From positions 20,499,822 through 20,563,821 of the forward strand of contig NC_084493.1 in NCBI RefSeq assembly GCF_030035675.1: 64,000 bases of DNA, read 5' to 3'. The DNA is from Rhineura floridana. Its lineage: Eukaryota; Chordata; Lepidosauria; Squamata; Rhineuridae. Position numbers and translations under genes: made by a program. The notes under the pieces were generated by a model. That model did no database searches. It had not been told where the DNA came from and saw nothing but the letters and a program-made list of their open reading frames with translations. Positions 34,301 through 43,619 of the stretch are shown here, piece after piece; the first letter of the stretch is position 1; every line of letters starts with the position of its first letter.

Positions 34301-34534
34301 TGATTTCATTGCAGTGTGAGCTCTTTTTCTCCACGCCATATTTGGGTGAAGCTAGTGGGGTGTGAAAACTCACACTATGACACGGGGCATGGGGTATATG
34401 TCCTTAAATGGGTGGGAAAGAGGGGAAGAACTCACCTCAGGAGTTCCATTTTTAATGGGGGAAGAGAAAAGCTGTATTTTAATAGTGTGATTCCAAAGAA
34501 TCTACTTGCAATTCACTTTTATTTTGAGTTTTAG

Positions 34535-34682
34535 ACCATTGTTCTTCAACCTTAGTTCCCCAGATGTTCTTGGACTACAAGTCCCATCATCTTCAGCCAG
34601 CTTAGCCACAGGTCAAGGGATCAAAGGAGTTATATATAGTCCAACAACATCTGGGGACCTAAAATGGAAGAACACTGTTTCA
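34535..34682. mobile_element. Palindromic MITE (ACTACAACTCC family)
   Basis: CATTGTTCTTCAACCTTAGT with CCCAGATGTTCTTGGACTAC on the left; ATATAGTCCAACAACATCTG and GGAAGAACACTG on the right. Confidence 0.7.
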
Positions 34683-34826
34683 GACAACCCATTCATTCCC
34701 ATGTGCTCAGGGAACATACTGATGGGTATTTGTTTTTATTTTTATCCAGTTTGTAACTCTTCCTCCAAGGGGCTAAAGGTACAATATACATAGGGTTAGC
34801 TCATTTGTTCTGTTGTTGTTGTTGTT

Positions 34827-35190
34827 ATTTCTATGCTGCCTTTTGGCCAAAGCGGCTTACAAAAAATAAACACAAATACAGAATACAGTAGGGCCCCACT
34901 CATATGGCGGCTTACGTTCCTGAACCCGCTGTAAAGCGAAAACCGCTGAAAAGCGGAACTCATTGAATAGAATGGCGCAAGATGCCCGAAAACCGCCATA
35001 AAAGCGGAACAAGCACCGTATGAGTGGGGCTTTAGTCTAATTGTGTCTAATTGAGACAGCTGCTTTAGCGAAGCTCCTTAAAGCGAAGCGCCGTAAACCA
35101 GGGCCCTACTGTACACATCAAGAAAAATAGTACAATTTACAAAAATTAGATAACAAAGTATTAACATTAACAAGCAGCAATAACAACCTT
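34827..35190 (-). mobile_element. L2-type LINE 3' end, split by a Tc1-like MITE
   Basis: TATGCTGCCTTTTGGCCAAA, GCGGCTTACAAAAAATAAAC is the inverse of an L2-type end. It resumes after the MITE (35114 onward) as an AT-rich run. Confidence 0.55.
34884..35113. mobile_element. Tc1/mariner-like MITE
   Basis: Ends TACAGTAGGGCCC (34884-34896) and GGGCCCTACTGTA (35101-35113) are perfect 13-base inverted repeats including a TA target duplication, as in Tc1/mariner. The inside has repeated AAAGCG/CGCTGTAAAGCG motifs, with AAACCGCTGAAAAGCGG and AAACCGCCATAAAAGCGG. 230 bases, no coding. Confidence 0.8.
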
Positions 35191-35524
35191 CAGTGACAAT
35201 ACAACAACACACTTTCCTAATACTTCCCTAATAAATTCCTAATAATTAGATGATGTCTACTAGTTCTTACATCAATATGTTGAAATCAAAGCATGGTACC
35301 ACTGGGGTGTCCTGCTGGTACCGCACCTGCCAGTCCTGATACAGGAAAGGGAGCAGGAGAAGTCCAGCTTTTTGCCAACATAGACAGTGTCCACGGTAAG
35401 CAGTACTTCAACTTGATCACAGGAATAAAGCGATCGATGTTCCTGCCCACAATCTCCCTGCCCTGGCTGGATAGGCTGCTCTCCTAGGTCGTTGCAAAGA
35501 TGGAAACAAGGGACTCGAAGGGAA
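35191..35524. other. Intergenic stretch
   Basis: A 64-codon plus frame (35293-35487) has no homology I can recall. Nothing else identified. Confidence 0.35.
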
Positions 35525-35665
35525 AGGAGAGGAAAGAGGTGGAAGCCTGCTTGGCGTGAGTGGGTCTGCCTGCGGGAGAGATGGAAAGGATGGGCTCTGA
35601 TAGGAAAGAGGTGGAAGCTGGCTCAGCATAGGTGGATCTGTCCACGGGGGAGGCCCCAGTGCCGG
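35525..35665. repeat. Imperfect tandem duplication, period about 76
   Basis: GGAAAGAGGTGGAAGC occurs at about 35532 and again at about 35608. Each is followed by related CTGCTTGGCGTGAGTGGGTC / TGGCTCAGCATAGGTGGATC and CTGCCTGCGGG / CTGTCCACGGG. Confidence 0.6.
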
Positions 35666-35679
35666 AGCTCATGATTTCT

Positions 35680-35790
35680 CTTCACAACAATCCTGTGAGG
35701 TGGGTTAGGCTGGGAGAAGGTGACTTTCCCCAGTGAGCTTCATGTTTAGTAATTGATTTTAACCTAGGTCTCCCTGGTCGGAGTCCACCA
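35680..35790 (-). mobile_element. tRNA-SINE middle fragment
   Basis: ACAACAATCCTGTGAGGTGG, GTTAGGCTGGGAGAAGGTGA and CCCAGTGAGCTTCATG are the inverse of the SINE body at 40887-41105; AGGTCTCCCTGGTCGGAGTC is the head region. Confidence 0.55.
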
Positions 35791-36416
35791 CCCTTTGGGT
35801 TTTGCCTGGAAAACCATTCAAAGGCAATACCATCTCCAATCCATGTAGTAAAGCTATTTGGGCTCTGATGCATTTGCATTCTTGACTGGTGTTTTAACTG
35901 CAGAATCCAAGTGCTTAGTTGTTCTAGGAGGCATCAAGTATGAAATCTCAGAAGGTGCCAGCTGTCAAATATGAAAGAAGCTGCTGCACTAAATACCATT
36001 GCACGCCATCTATCAGATGCAATCCGGTGCTAAATGCCATTACATGTCTATACCTTCCAGCGTTTCAACGATGAAATATATTTGAAATACCATAACCTGC
36101 CCTCCCCCCGCCAATCCTCATGCTTAGGATTACTGCCCAAAGCATGTCTTCCATAGCTTGGGCAATGAACAGTCTTGAACTATAATGAATAAACGAACAC
36201 ACTGTTTATGATTCATCTCCGGCAGCTGTGTTAATTTGCTTTGCTCTGACCTGCTCTGTCATAAAAATGCAACATGGTGTTCTGTAGGTTTTTAAAAAAT
36301 GCTTGGGGGCAGAGGGACTTAATTTCATAGTCTCTTATCGACAGTCCAAAATGAGCCATGCCAGGACATGAAACAAGCAAGCTTTTGATTACATGCTCCA
36401 TTAATGCTTGTGTGCA
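35791..36416. other. Intergenic stretch, nothing recognised
   Basis: No gene or named repeat identified. Confidence 0.4.
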
Positions 36417-36848
36417 GGCATGGAAAGATCTGTCAATTTTGATTCTCTCGGTTTCTCATTTTACCAGCCTTAAATCTGGTTCTCCACATTGCCGCAGCAA
36501 TTTGCATATTTTTTAACAAAAATCCTTGAAAATTCTTCAGCATTTTAGTGCAAATTTCTCCTAATAAACACATTCTTGTATGCAGTTTTCACTTACGTAC
36601 ACCTTTTTGCAAGCGGTTTCTCCTCATATAATGCACTTTTGTATGCAATTTTTCACAAATATATTCATTTTTATGTACACTTTCCCTTAATATATACATT
36701 TTTGTCAACATTGGTTGGAGAACTGAATTGCAAAATTCAAATAAGTGCAAATTTCAAAGGACTGCTGCATTTCAGTTTGCGTAGTTTTGGAAACTGAATT
36801 TGATAGATTGGGCTTTAAATGCAAACTGAATTGAATTTCTCCCCCATC
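36417..36848 (-). mobile_element. TAGGGATGG-family hAT-like element
   Basis: Inverse full-length relative of 12435-12877: GGCATGGAAAGATCTGTCAA at the left, TTAGTGCAAATTTCTCCTAA, CAAGCGGTTTCTCCTCATAT, GAATTTCTCCCCCATCTCT at the right. The target duplication is not clear. Confidence 0.7.
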
Positions 36849-36879
36849 TCTCATTGGACTGTATGCATTCCACATATAC

Positions 36880-37298
36880 TCCCAGTTAGCTACCGGGCTA
36901 AGTTCAAGGTGCTGGTTTTGATATCCAAAGCCCTATACAGCTTAGGACTAGGATACCTGAGAGATCATCTTATCCCTTATGTACCCAGTTGATCACTGCG
37001 CTTTACAGGTGAGGACCCCTGCAGATACCGTCTCATCAGGAGGTCCACACAACATAGGAAGAGGATCCTGGGTGTTGTGGCACCGCCCCTTTGGAATTCC
37101 CGCCCCTTAAGTATTAGACAGGCATTGTCTTTTCAGCATCTATGGAAGACCTTCCTTTTCCAACAAGCCTTGTAAGTAGAGCTCTTTCCCAGTCTGCATC
37201 TGTATTGGAATTGTTCTAAAGATGTTTTTATTTTTATTGCTTGTTTGCCACTCTGGGCTCTTTTGGGAGTAAGGACGAGATACAAATGTAATAAATGC
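36880..37298 (+). mobile_element. L2-group LINE 3' end
   Basis: TACCGGGCTAAGTTCAAGGT (YRAKFKV), TCCAAAGCCCTATACAGC (SKALYS), TTGTGGCACCGCCCCTTTGG and CTTCCTTTTCCAACAAGCC encode the last part of an L2 RT with stops. 3' end CCACTCTGGGCTCTTTTGGG and TACAAATGTAATAAATG. Confidence 0.8.
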
Positions 37299-39099
37299 TA
37301 ATAATATACAATAACCTTACATCAAACATTTAAAGCAAATATTGTGGGATGTCACAAACAGACATAACAAATAGTTGATGAGCTTTCAGCAAGTATTCCA
37401 GCCCAGGTAATATCCAGAGTATTCAACAGTAAGGTTTGCAGAGGGGATTTTTGGTTGAAACTTGGAGAGCAAATGCCCAAACAGGAAGCTCTGTATACCC
37501 CTTGCTGTCTGGGTGTGCACAATGGCTAGCCAGGAAGGAGACTGAGTCAGTCCAGAGCTTGGGAATACTTTGCTGCCAGCAAGGTATCCTTCTAAGTTGC
37601 GATTCTGATAGCTCACCACATGAGATGGCCATGGACAAAGCTGAAGGTTCCAGCTCCTGATATTTTGTCATTCTTCTGTTTTGCCATAAGACTGCATTGG
37701 GACCAGCCACATTCTCCTTAAAAGTGATTAAAGTTCTGTTCACTTCTCAAGTTCTGCTGAGACATGTGACTATGCTGTGGTGCAGAGCATGACTTGTTTT
37801 AACATAACTGCAACAGCATCCTATTTCCCAGCAAGCGGGACAAGTTTAGCCTGCTGTACTTCTTTAGTTTTTGCATTATCAGAACAACCTCAAGGCTAGC
37901 TAATGCTCTTTGGGTCCTGTACTCATGGCTGTGTAGCATTACTTCAGCAAGAAAAGCTGGTTTATGTGACTTGTATTATGACTTGTATCAGCTGTGTATT
38001 TGTATTTCCCTGCTCTCTTTTGCATAATTTAATCTGCAATTCTTTACTGTCGTAGGCAGTAAAGGGGCTTATTGGGTCAATTTTGCAGATTAAATTGAGA
38101 GCACTTCTGTCCTGATTTCCAAAGTTCCTTTCATGCTACAGTACTTTTGCTTTAAGGAACTACATCTTTTTTGGCTGATATACCAGCATTTTGTGCAAAT
38201 ATCTTTCACACCGCTGCAACAAACATTCTTGTTTTCGTCCCTCACCTGTTATACACATTCACACTGTAGTTCCCCATTGTGTAGGAGGTTTAAGAGCTTG
38301 TTCTGTTGCCATGTGACCCATCTCCCTTTAGCATCTGACATTATTTTTGTGGAGTGTCTAAATACAGGGGGGTGTATGGGAAAAGGGGAAGGAGAAGCAG
38401 CTCCCCACGCCTATGCCGGAATGCTGGTACAATTTTTGTCAGGCAAAAAAAAAAATGTTTTTCAAAAGTGATGTGCACCTAAAGGGTAGGAATGCATTGC
38501 ATGCTGGGATGCCTGTCATATGAGCAGCTGCAGCTAGCTCAAAACTCTTGTGATTTTCAGGGTTCCCAAGCTTGCAAATGGATTATTTCTGGAATAATTT
38601 GTTACGGAAATGAGCATTAAACTTCCATTATATTTCACTAGATTTCTAGAACTAGCTTGTACGTCATGTGAAAGATCAAATAAAATGTGCAGATTTCCAA
38701 ATAAGGAATCGTTAGAATAATGGAATAAAGTGCAGTGTGAAAGCAGCCATAATTTGTTCTGCTGAAAAATGGAAGCACTCTGTGATGGTTGAATGCTGAT
38801 GCTTTCACAATCTACAGTGAATTCAATATCAGCATGATATTATTGCATACCTTGTACCTCTAGCTGGATATATATTATTACACATGTGAGGGTGCTTCCA
38901 GAGTTGGGATCTCTAGTACTGTCTTATGTATTGCTCATCCACGGAAAACTACATGTGGAATTGCAATTGACTTTCCACACTTTGGAATATATAGTGTGTT
39001 TTGTGTGTGTACAGTCCACACTTGAAGAATCAATGGCTATGAGTCAAAATAGGTATATATTACCTATATATTATCAGATCCACTATGGCTCTAAATACA
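37299..39099. other. Intergenic stretch, nothing recognised
   Basis: 1.8 kb without a gene or repeat I can name. Overlapping open frames near 37386-37743 lie on both strands and show no family resemblance. Confidence 0.4.
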
Positions 39100-39255
39100 A
39101 GTTACTGGGAAACATGCATGGGAGAATACTGTTGTGTTCGTGTCCTGATGGTTGGCTTCCTAGATAGAGGCTTCTGGTTGGCTGCTATGGGAACAGAATG
39201 TTGAACTGGATGGGCCTTTGGTCTAATCCAACAGGGCTCTTCTTATGTTCACACC
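39100..39255 (+). mobile_element. TTCTTATG-tailed LINE-like repeat
   Basis: CTGTTGTGTTCGTGTCCTGA, GATAGAGGCTTCTGGTTGG, GTTGAACTGGATGGGCCTTT, tail CTCTTCTTATGTTC. Same family as 34060-34300. Confidence 0.65.
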
Positions 39256-39389
39256 AGTGGGCATGATAAAGCCATGTGCTCCATACAGGGATGATCTCCC
39301 AAGAGTTGGCCAACTTGAAAGGCCTTAAAAAAGGATTAGAAAATTCATGGAGGATAAGGCTATCAATGGCTACTAGACACAATGGCTAT

Positions 39390-40613
39390 CAGGGCTGGTG
39401 TGTCAGCTCTACACTGCGTCAGCAGTGCCGGTGGGGGGCTGGAAATTCCTGGGTGGTTGGCAGGGAAGCAAAGTCCTTAGCCGGCAGTCTGGTCATAAAT
39501 CTGCCAGGTCTAGGAGGAGGGGAGCTGATAAGGGCCAGGCTTGTCCGAAGCGTACTTGCCCAGTCAGGAGTCCAGAAGTGAGGTCAGTAGAGGTCCGGGA
39601 TCAAGTGCCAAGGGGTCAGTCCGAAAGAGGGTGCCAGGAAACTAGGAACACACAAGCCAAGCCTGACATTGCAGTCAGCAACAAGCTGCAGCCAAGGTGT
39701 GCCTTATAAAGAGCAAGGTTGACAGCAGGTGTGAGTCCTCAGCGTTTGGGCCTTAAGGAGACAGGCCTGCCTCTCTTCTGCCTGACCTTCTGCTGTCTAT
39801 GTTCTGCAGGTGAGGGGGGAGTATCCTGTTCACTGTCTGTGTCTGGCTGCAGGGACTCTGCTGTATCTGGGGTGCTCTGCAGCTGAGGGGGAGAAGGAGC
39901 TGGATTCTCAGGAGGCTCCTCCATGTCTCCTTCTGAGTCTGCTGCTCCTGGGTCTGCTGCTGTTACTCCTGAGTCGTCCTCATCTGAGGAGTCCCCTGAT
40001 GGGGCCATGACACGGTGCTAGCAGGCAGCCAGGTCAGGCACTGGCCAAGGGGTTAGGAGCTCACAGGGGCCCCCAATATTCTGAGCCCAACCCTGCCACA
40101 CTGGCACTTCTCCGTTCGCCTCCTCCTCCTTTCCCCTTAGAGCTGGCTCAGTGGCTCCCCCTTCTGTGCATGACTAGTGAGAGCTGCCGGTGCTCTTGGC
40201 TGCACTTGCTGGGCTGCAGAAGCTGCTGGTGGATGGCGGCCACGGCGGGGAGGGGAGACTTTCACTTGCATGCATCGGGAGAGGGAAGAGGCACCATTGT
40301 TGCTGCTGCTGCCACCGCTGCTGCCTGGCATAGTGCGATTCGATTGAATGAGTGATGCAAGGCAAAGAGGGCAGGCGCTCGCCCGTGCTGCATTAGGCAG
40401 AGGCGCCTCTTCCTTTTCCTGGGATGTGCAGGCTGGGGCCTTCCTCCTGTCCGCCCCTCCTTTCCTGCCGTCTGCCTGCAACTCCTCCCTCCAGCTCAGT
40501 GAGTGTGGCAGCAGCAGCAACTGCAGCCCCCACCAAGGAGAGATGTGCAGGGAAGGGGGCCCTAGAGGAGTCTGTCCGTCCAAGGGCCCCAACAAAACCT
40601 GGGGCCAGCCCTG
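39390..40613. mobile_element. hAT-like element (CAGGGCTGG ends) inserted in a LINE-like repeat
   Basis: Ends CAGGGCTGG and CCAGCCCTG are perfect inverted repeats. ATGGCTAT flanks both sides exactly (39382-39389 and 40614-40621), an 8-base target duplication. Apart from the probable LTR at 39401-40012, the inside (40013-40613) is GC-rich with CTG/CAG runs. It has no transposase, so it is non-autonomous. The minus frame at 40137-40595 is a by-product of GC richness. Confidence 0.75.
39401..40012 (-). mobile_element. Probable solo LTR nested in the hAT-like element
   Basis: 612 bases bounded by TGTCA and TGACA, flanked by TGGTG on the left and CGGTG on the right (4 of 5 match). In minus orientation a TATA box (CTTTATAAGG) lies near 39708. 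The minus strand also carries an 89-codon open frame beginning at the fourth base of the LTR. A gypsy or retroviral origin is inferred; no internal region remains. Younger than its hAT-like host. Confidence 0.5.
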
Positions 40614-40886
40614 ATGGCTATGCTCTACCTCCGTGGTTGGAGGTTAGTATGCTTCTGAATGCCAGCTATTGGAACCACAAGTGAGGACAGCACTGTTGCA
40701 CTCAGGTCCTGCCCATAGGCATCTAGTTGGCCACTGTGAGAACAGCTTGCTGGACCAGATGGGCCACTGGCCTGATCCAGCAGGTTCTTGTTATTCTTCT
40801 TTCTCATGTTCAAAATGCATGTTTAGATATGCACGTGTGCACAAACATGCACACATATGCTAGGGTCTCTGCCTTCTATACACATG

Positions 40887-41105
40887 GTGAAAACCAACAT
40901 GGCGTATTGATTGGAGTGTTGGAGTAGGATTGAAGGGACCCGGGTTCAAATCCCAGCTTATCCATGACGCTCATTGTGTGCCCTTGGGTCAGTCACTTTC
41001 TCTCTCAGCCTAATTGAACTCACAGGGTTGTTCTGAGGGAACAACAGGAGGGAGAACTATATATGCTGTCTTGAGCTCCCTACAGAAAGGATGAGATATG
41101 AATGA
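40887..41105 (+). mobile_element. tRNA-derived SINE with L2-type tail
   Basis: Head with TTGATTGGAGTGTTGGAGTA and B box GGGTTCAAATCCC, body GTGTGCCCTTGGGTCAGTCA and CACAGGGTTGTTCTGAGGG, tail CTGTCTTGAGCTCCC-(G)AAAGGATGAGATATGAAT. Near full length. Confidence 0.75.
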
Positions 41106-41861
41106 AATATGCAATATACATATTCTGTTTATCAGAATGGCAGGTATATCTCAATCTTCATAAAAAAAAACAGTTCTCATGACACTGAAATGTTATACCA
41201 AGAAACAGAACAGATGAAAAGGGGGGGGCGATGCAGAAAAGGGGTGGCTCGATTCCCATTGGCTCCTATTGAGGTCTATGGGGTAAAGTAAATATAGAGA
41301 ATTAGGGCTGGGATCTGTTGGCTGGTGCTGGTTCCAAAGTATTCCATTGGCCTAACAGGCTGGTATTGATCTGAGTTGATTCTTTGTCCACAAGCCATGA
41401 CTTTTACTGATTCCCTCTTTAAAATACTAATATTGTCCATAATTTTGAAAGGAAATATTGATATTTTGAAATGAGATATTGATCAAATTATTATCCTTAA
41501 CATCGATTCTTTGGAGGTGGATGTTTGTTTGTTTTTAAAATCCATTTTCAAAAACAGCCACAGAAAATCACTACATAAAAATCCAATCCCAAGTGACAGA
41601 GAATAAGCAAATTAATGGAAAATTCAGTACCAAATCTGAATTGGGCACAATTCTTGCACATCCCTAATGGAGATGCTTTGGAGGAATGGGAAGGGAGAGT
41701 GGAGGGAGGTGAAAACCTGTCATTTGACCCAGACCCTGGGTAGCCCAGTCTTCACACACATCTTCCCAGAACAGTGACTGGCACTGTGCTAGTTTCTAGA
41801 CATTTAAGGGCATTTGCAAATTTAACAGAATTACATCCCAAAGGGCCTCCTGTTCATGCTA
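41106..41861. other. Intergenic stretch, nothing recognised
   Basis: 41521-41660 is AT-rich and may hold a worn TAGGGATGG-family copy (TTGCACATCCCTAATGG at the right), but I cannot set its limits. Confidence 0.35.
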
Positions 41862-41913
41862 TGTTCTCTCTCTCACACACACACACTCACACACACACAC
41901 ACACACTCACACA
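41862..41913 (+). repeat. (AC)n microsatellite
   Basis: CTCTCTCTCACACACACACA followed by broken (CA)n with two CTCA interruptions. Confidence 0.9.
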
Positions 41914-41939
41914 CAATCAGTTGTGAATCACATGCTTGA

Positions 41940-42141
41940 AATGAAATGGAAATGGACTGCCTTCAAGTTGATCCCGACTTATGGTGACCCTATGAATAGG
42001 GTTTTCATGGTAAGCAGTATTCAGAGGGGGTTTAACATTGCCTCCTTCTGAGGCTGGTAGTGACTGGCCCAAGGTCACCCAGCAAGCTTCATGGCTATGT
42101 GGGGATTCGAACTCTGGTCTCCCAGGTCATAGTTCAGCAAA
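41940..42141 (-). mobile_element. Sauria SINE, head truncated
   Basis: Tail region TTGATCCCGACTTATGGTGA and TGAATAGGGTTTTCATGGTA, body GTAGTGACTGGCCCAAGGTC, B box GGATTCGAACTCTGG read on the plus strand. Same family as 28302-28524. Confidence 0.82.
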
Positions 42142-42534
42142 AGCCCTTTATCTTAAAGCCTATGTCTAAACAGCCTCTTTAAAAGATGTGTTTCATTATC
42201 ATGGCATCTGCTAACTGCGAATGAGGACCTTTCACAAGTCCCCATTATAAAGTTCTTCCTACCCCAGTTTATAGTTCAACAATAAAAATTTGCTCTAGGC
42301 TGTAAACTGTGGCGAGGAGGGGGCTGTTACAAAGCATGTTTTCATAAAACAGTTGTGGGCTTTTTAAAAAGGGGCAATGGTACATTGCACTCGTACAACA
42401 GTCATTCAGTTTGCTTTTATTTTCACCTCTTAGACCCTTTTTTGAATGGCTCATTATTTAACTTGAAATGGTGATGTCTGTATGTAGGGAGCATCCTGAG
42501 TCAAAGCATTTGGTATGTCTAGCATAGTATTCTC
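42142..42534. other. Intergenic stretch, nothing recognised
   Basis: No gene or named repeat identified. Confidence 0.4.
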
Positions 42535-42650
42535 TATAGTATTGTATTCTAGGATTTCAGACAGGTGGTACCTGGAGATGCTGGGGATTGAATTTGGGGG
42601 CTTCTGCATGCAAAGCAGATGTTCCATCACACCACATTGGCTACCCCTAG
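42535..42650 (-). mobile_element. tRNA-Ala-like SINE, head half
   Basis: GTGGTACCTGGAGATGCTGG, GGATTGAATTTGGGGG and CTGCATGCAAAGCAGATG are the inverse SINE head and body. Confidence 0.7.
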
Positions 42651-42709
42651 ATTATTCTAATTGCAAACTGACAATGTCACAAGTAGGCAGGAAATGTATC
42701 ACTTTTAGG

Positions 42710-42867
42710 ATTTGGTCCATCTAACTCAATATTGTCTACACTGACTGGCAGCAGCCCTCCAGGATTTCAGGGAGGCAACATTCCCAGTCCTACCTTGAGG
42801 TGCTGGAGATCAAACCTGGGACTTTCTGCATGCAAGGCAGATGCTCTGCCACTGAGCGACAGCCTTT
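42710..42867 (-). mobile_element. tRNA-Ala-like SINE
   Basis: TTGGTCCATCTAACTCAATA, CTGACTGGCAGCAGCCCTCC, GAGATCAAACCTGGGAC and CTGCATGCAAGGCAGATGC, inverse orientation, most of the element. Confidence 0.8.
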
Positions 42868-42873
42868 CTCCTA

Positions 42874-43010
42874 GGGTTGCCAGATCTCTGGTTTTCAGCC
42901 GGAGTCTTCGGCAAAAGGGGGCTGTCTCCAGTCTCCAGCCATATTCTCCTTAAACACGTGGATCTCCGGTTTTCCAGTGCCCCCCCCCCAGCCACACATG
43001 TGTGATTCAC
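42874..43010. repeat. TAGGGTTGCC repeat, copy 1
   Basis: TAGGGTTGCCAGATCTCTGG, TTTTCAGCCGGAGTCTTCGG. A related copy starts at 43219 (TAGGGTTACCAGGTGTCTGA, TTTTCAGCAGGAGTTTCTGG). Unclassified. Confidence 0.5.
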
Positions 43011-43218
43011 ATATGCATACGCCAAAGGCTCTGGCCACCCGCCCTTTCCCAGTCAGCCATCCTCTGCTTGCTGCTCGCTGCCTCCCCTTCCTCCTTCCTT
43101 CCTGCCCAGGTGACGCCAAGGAGCAGCACCACCACCCAGTGGCATCCCAAGGGGGGGAGGTGGGGGCGGCCTGCCCCGGGTGTAGTCAATAAGGGGTTGC
43201 AATAAGGGGGTGCAAGAT

Positions 43219-43380
43219 GGAGTAGGGTTACCAGGTGTCTGATTTTCAGCAGGAGTTTCTGGTTTTGGGGGGGTCCCCTCTGGGTCTCCGGCTAATGTAC
43301 CTTAATCTCCGAACTCTCTGCTTCAATTTTTTTTAAAAATAAAGTTTCTAGGTGGTCTGGTTCCCGAGATATGCACCAAA
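43219..43380. repeat. TAGGGTTGCC repeat, copy 2
   Basis: Matches 42874-43010 at its left end and continues CTCCGGCTAATGTACC and AATAAAGTTTCTAGGTGG. Right end not fixed. Confidence 0.45.
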
Positions 43381-43443
43381 ATGTCAGCCTCCCCCCGTGA
43401 CTGTTTAATCTGTTTATTAACGGATCTGTATAGCAGCTCTTAG

Positions 43444-43559
43444 CAGAGCTTGGAAAATTTACTTTTTTAAACTACAACTCCCATCAGCCCCAGCCAGCAC
43501 GGCCACTGGATTGGGCTGATGGGAGTTGTAGTTCAAAAAAATAACTTTCTCAAACTGGG
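43444..43559. mobile_element. Palindromic hAT-like MITE (CAGAGCTTGG ends)
   Basis: Left arm CAGAGCTTGGAAAATTTACT, then AACTACAACTCCCATCAGCC; right arm GGGCTGATGGGAGTTGTAGT, ending worn. Flanks GCTCTTAG and GCTCTAAC match at 6 of 8. The arms pair over about 45 bases. Confidence 0.75.
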
Positions 43560-43619
43560 GCTCTAACCCCGCCCTTTCAGGATTGTAGCCAATAAGGGAA
43601 GCCAGGGTTGTGATTTGTT

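Larger units (their letters stand above)
39325..40810 (+). mobile_element. TTCTTATG-tailed LINE-like repeat, split by an insertion
   Basis: Left part 39325-39389 (GGAGGATAAGGCTATCAATG, ACACAATGGCTAT) and right part 40614-40810 (ATGGCTATGCTCTACC, CTGGACCAGATGGGCCACTG) join as in 34060-34300. The 1224 bases between are an inserted element. Confidence 0.75.

Noticed and set aside
37386-37743. 106-codon minus frame
   Set aside because: Overlapped by other open frames on both strands; no recognisable motifs or splice context.
40137-40595. 152-codon minus-strand open frame
   Set aside because: Lies in the GC-rich interior of a non-autonomous hAT-like element; overlapping frames are open on both strands and the sequence is low-complexity.
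41862-41913. CRISPR-like repeat array
   Set aside because: Plain (AC)n microsatellite in a vertebrate genome; no spaced repeats.
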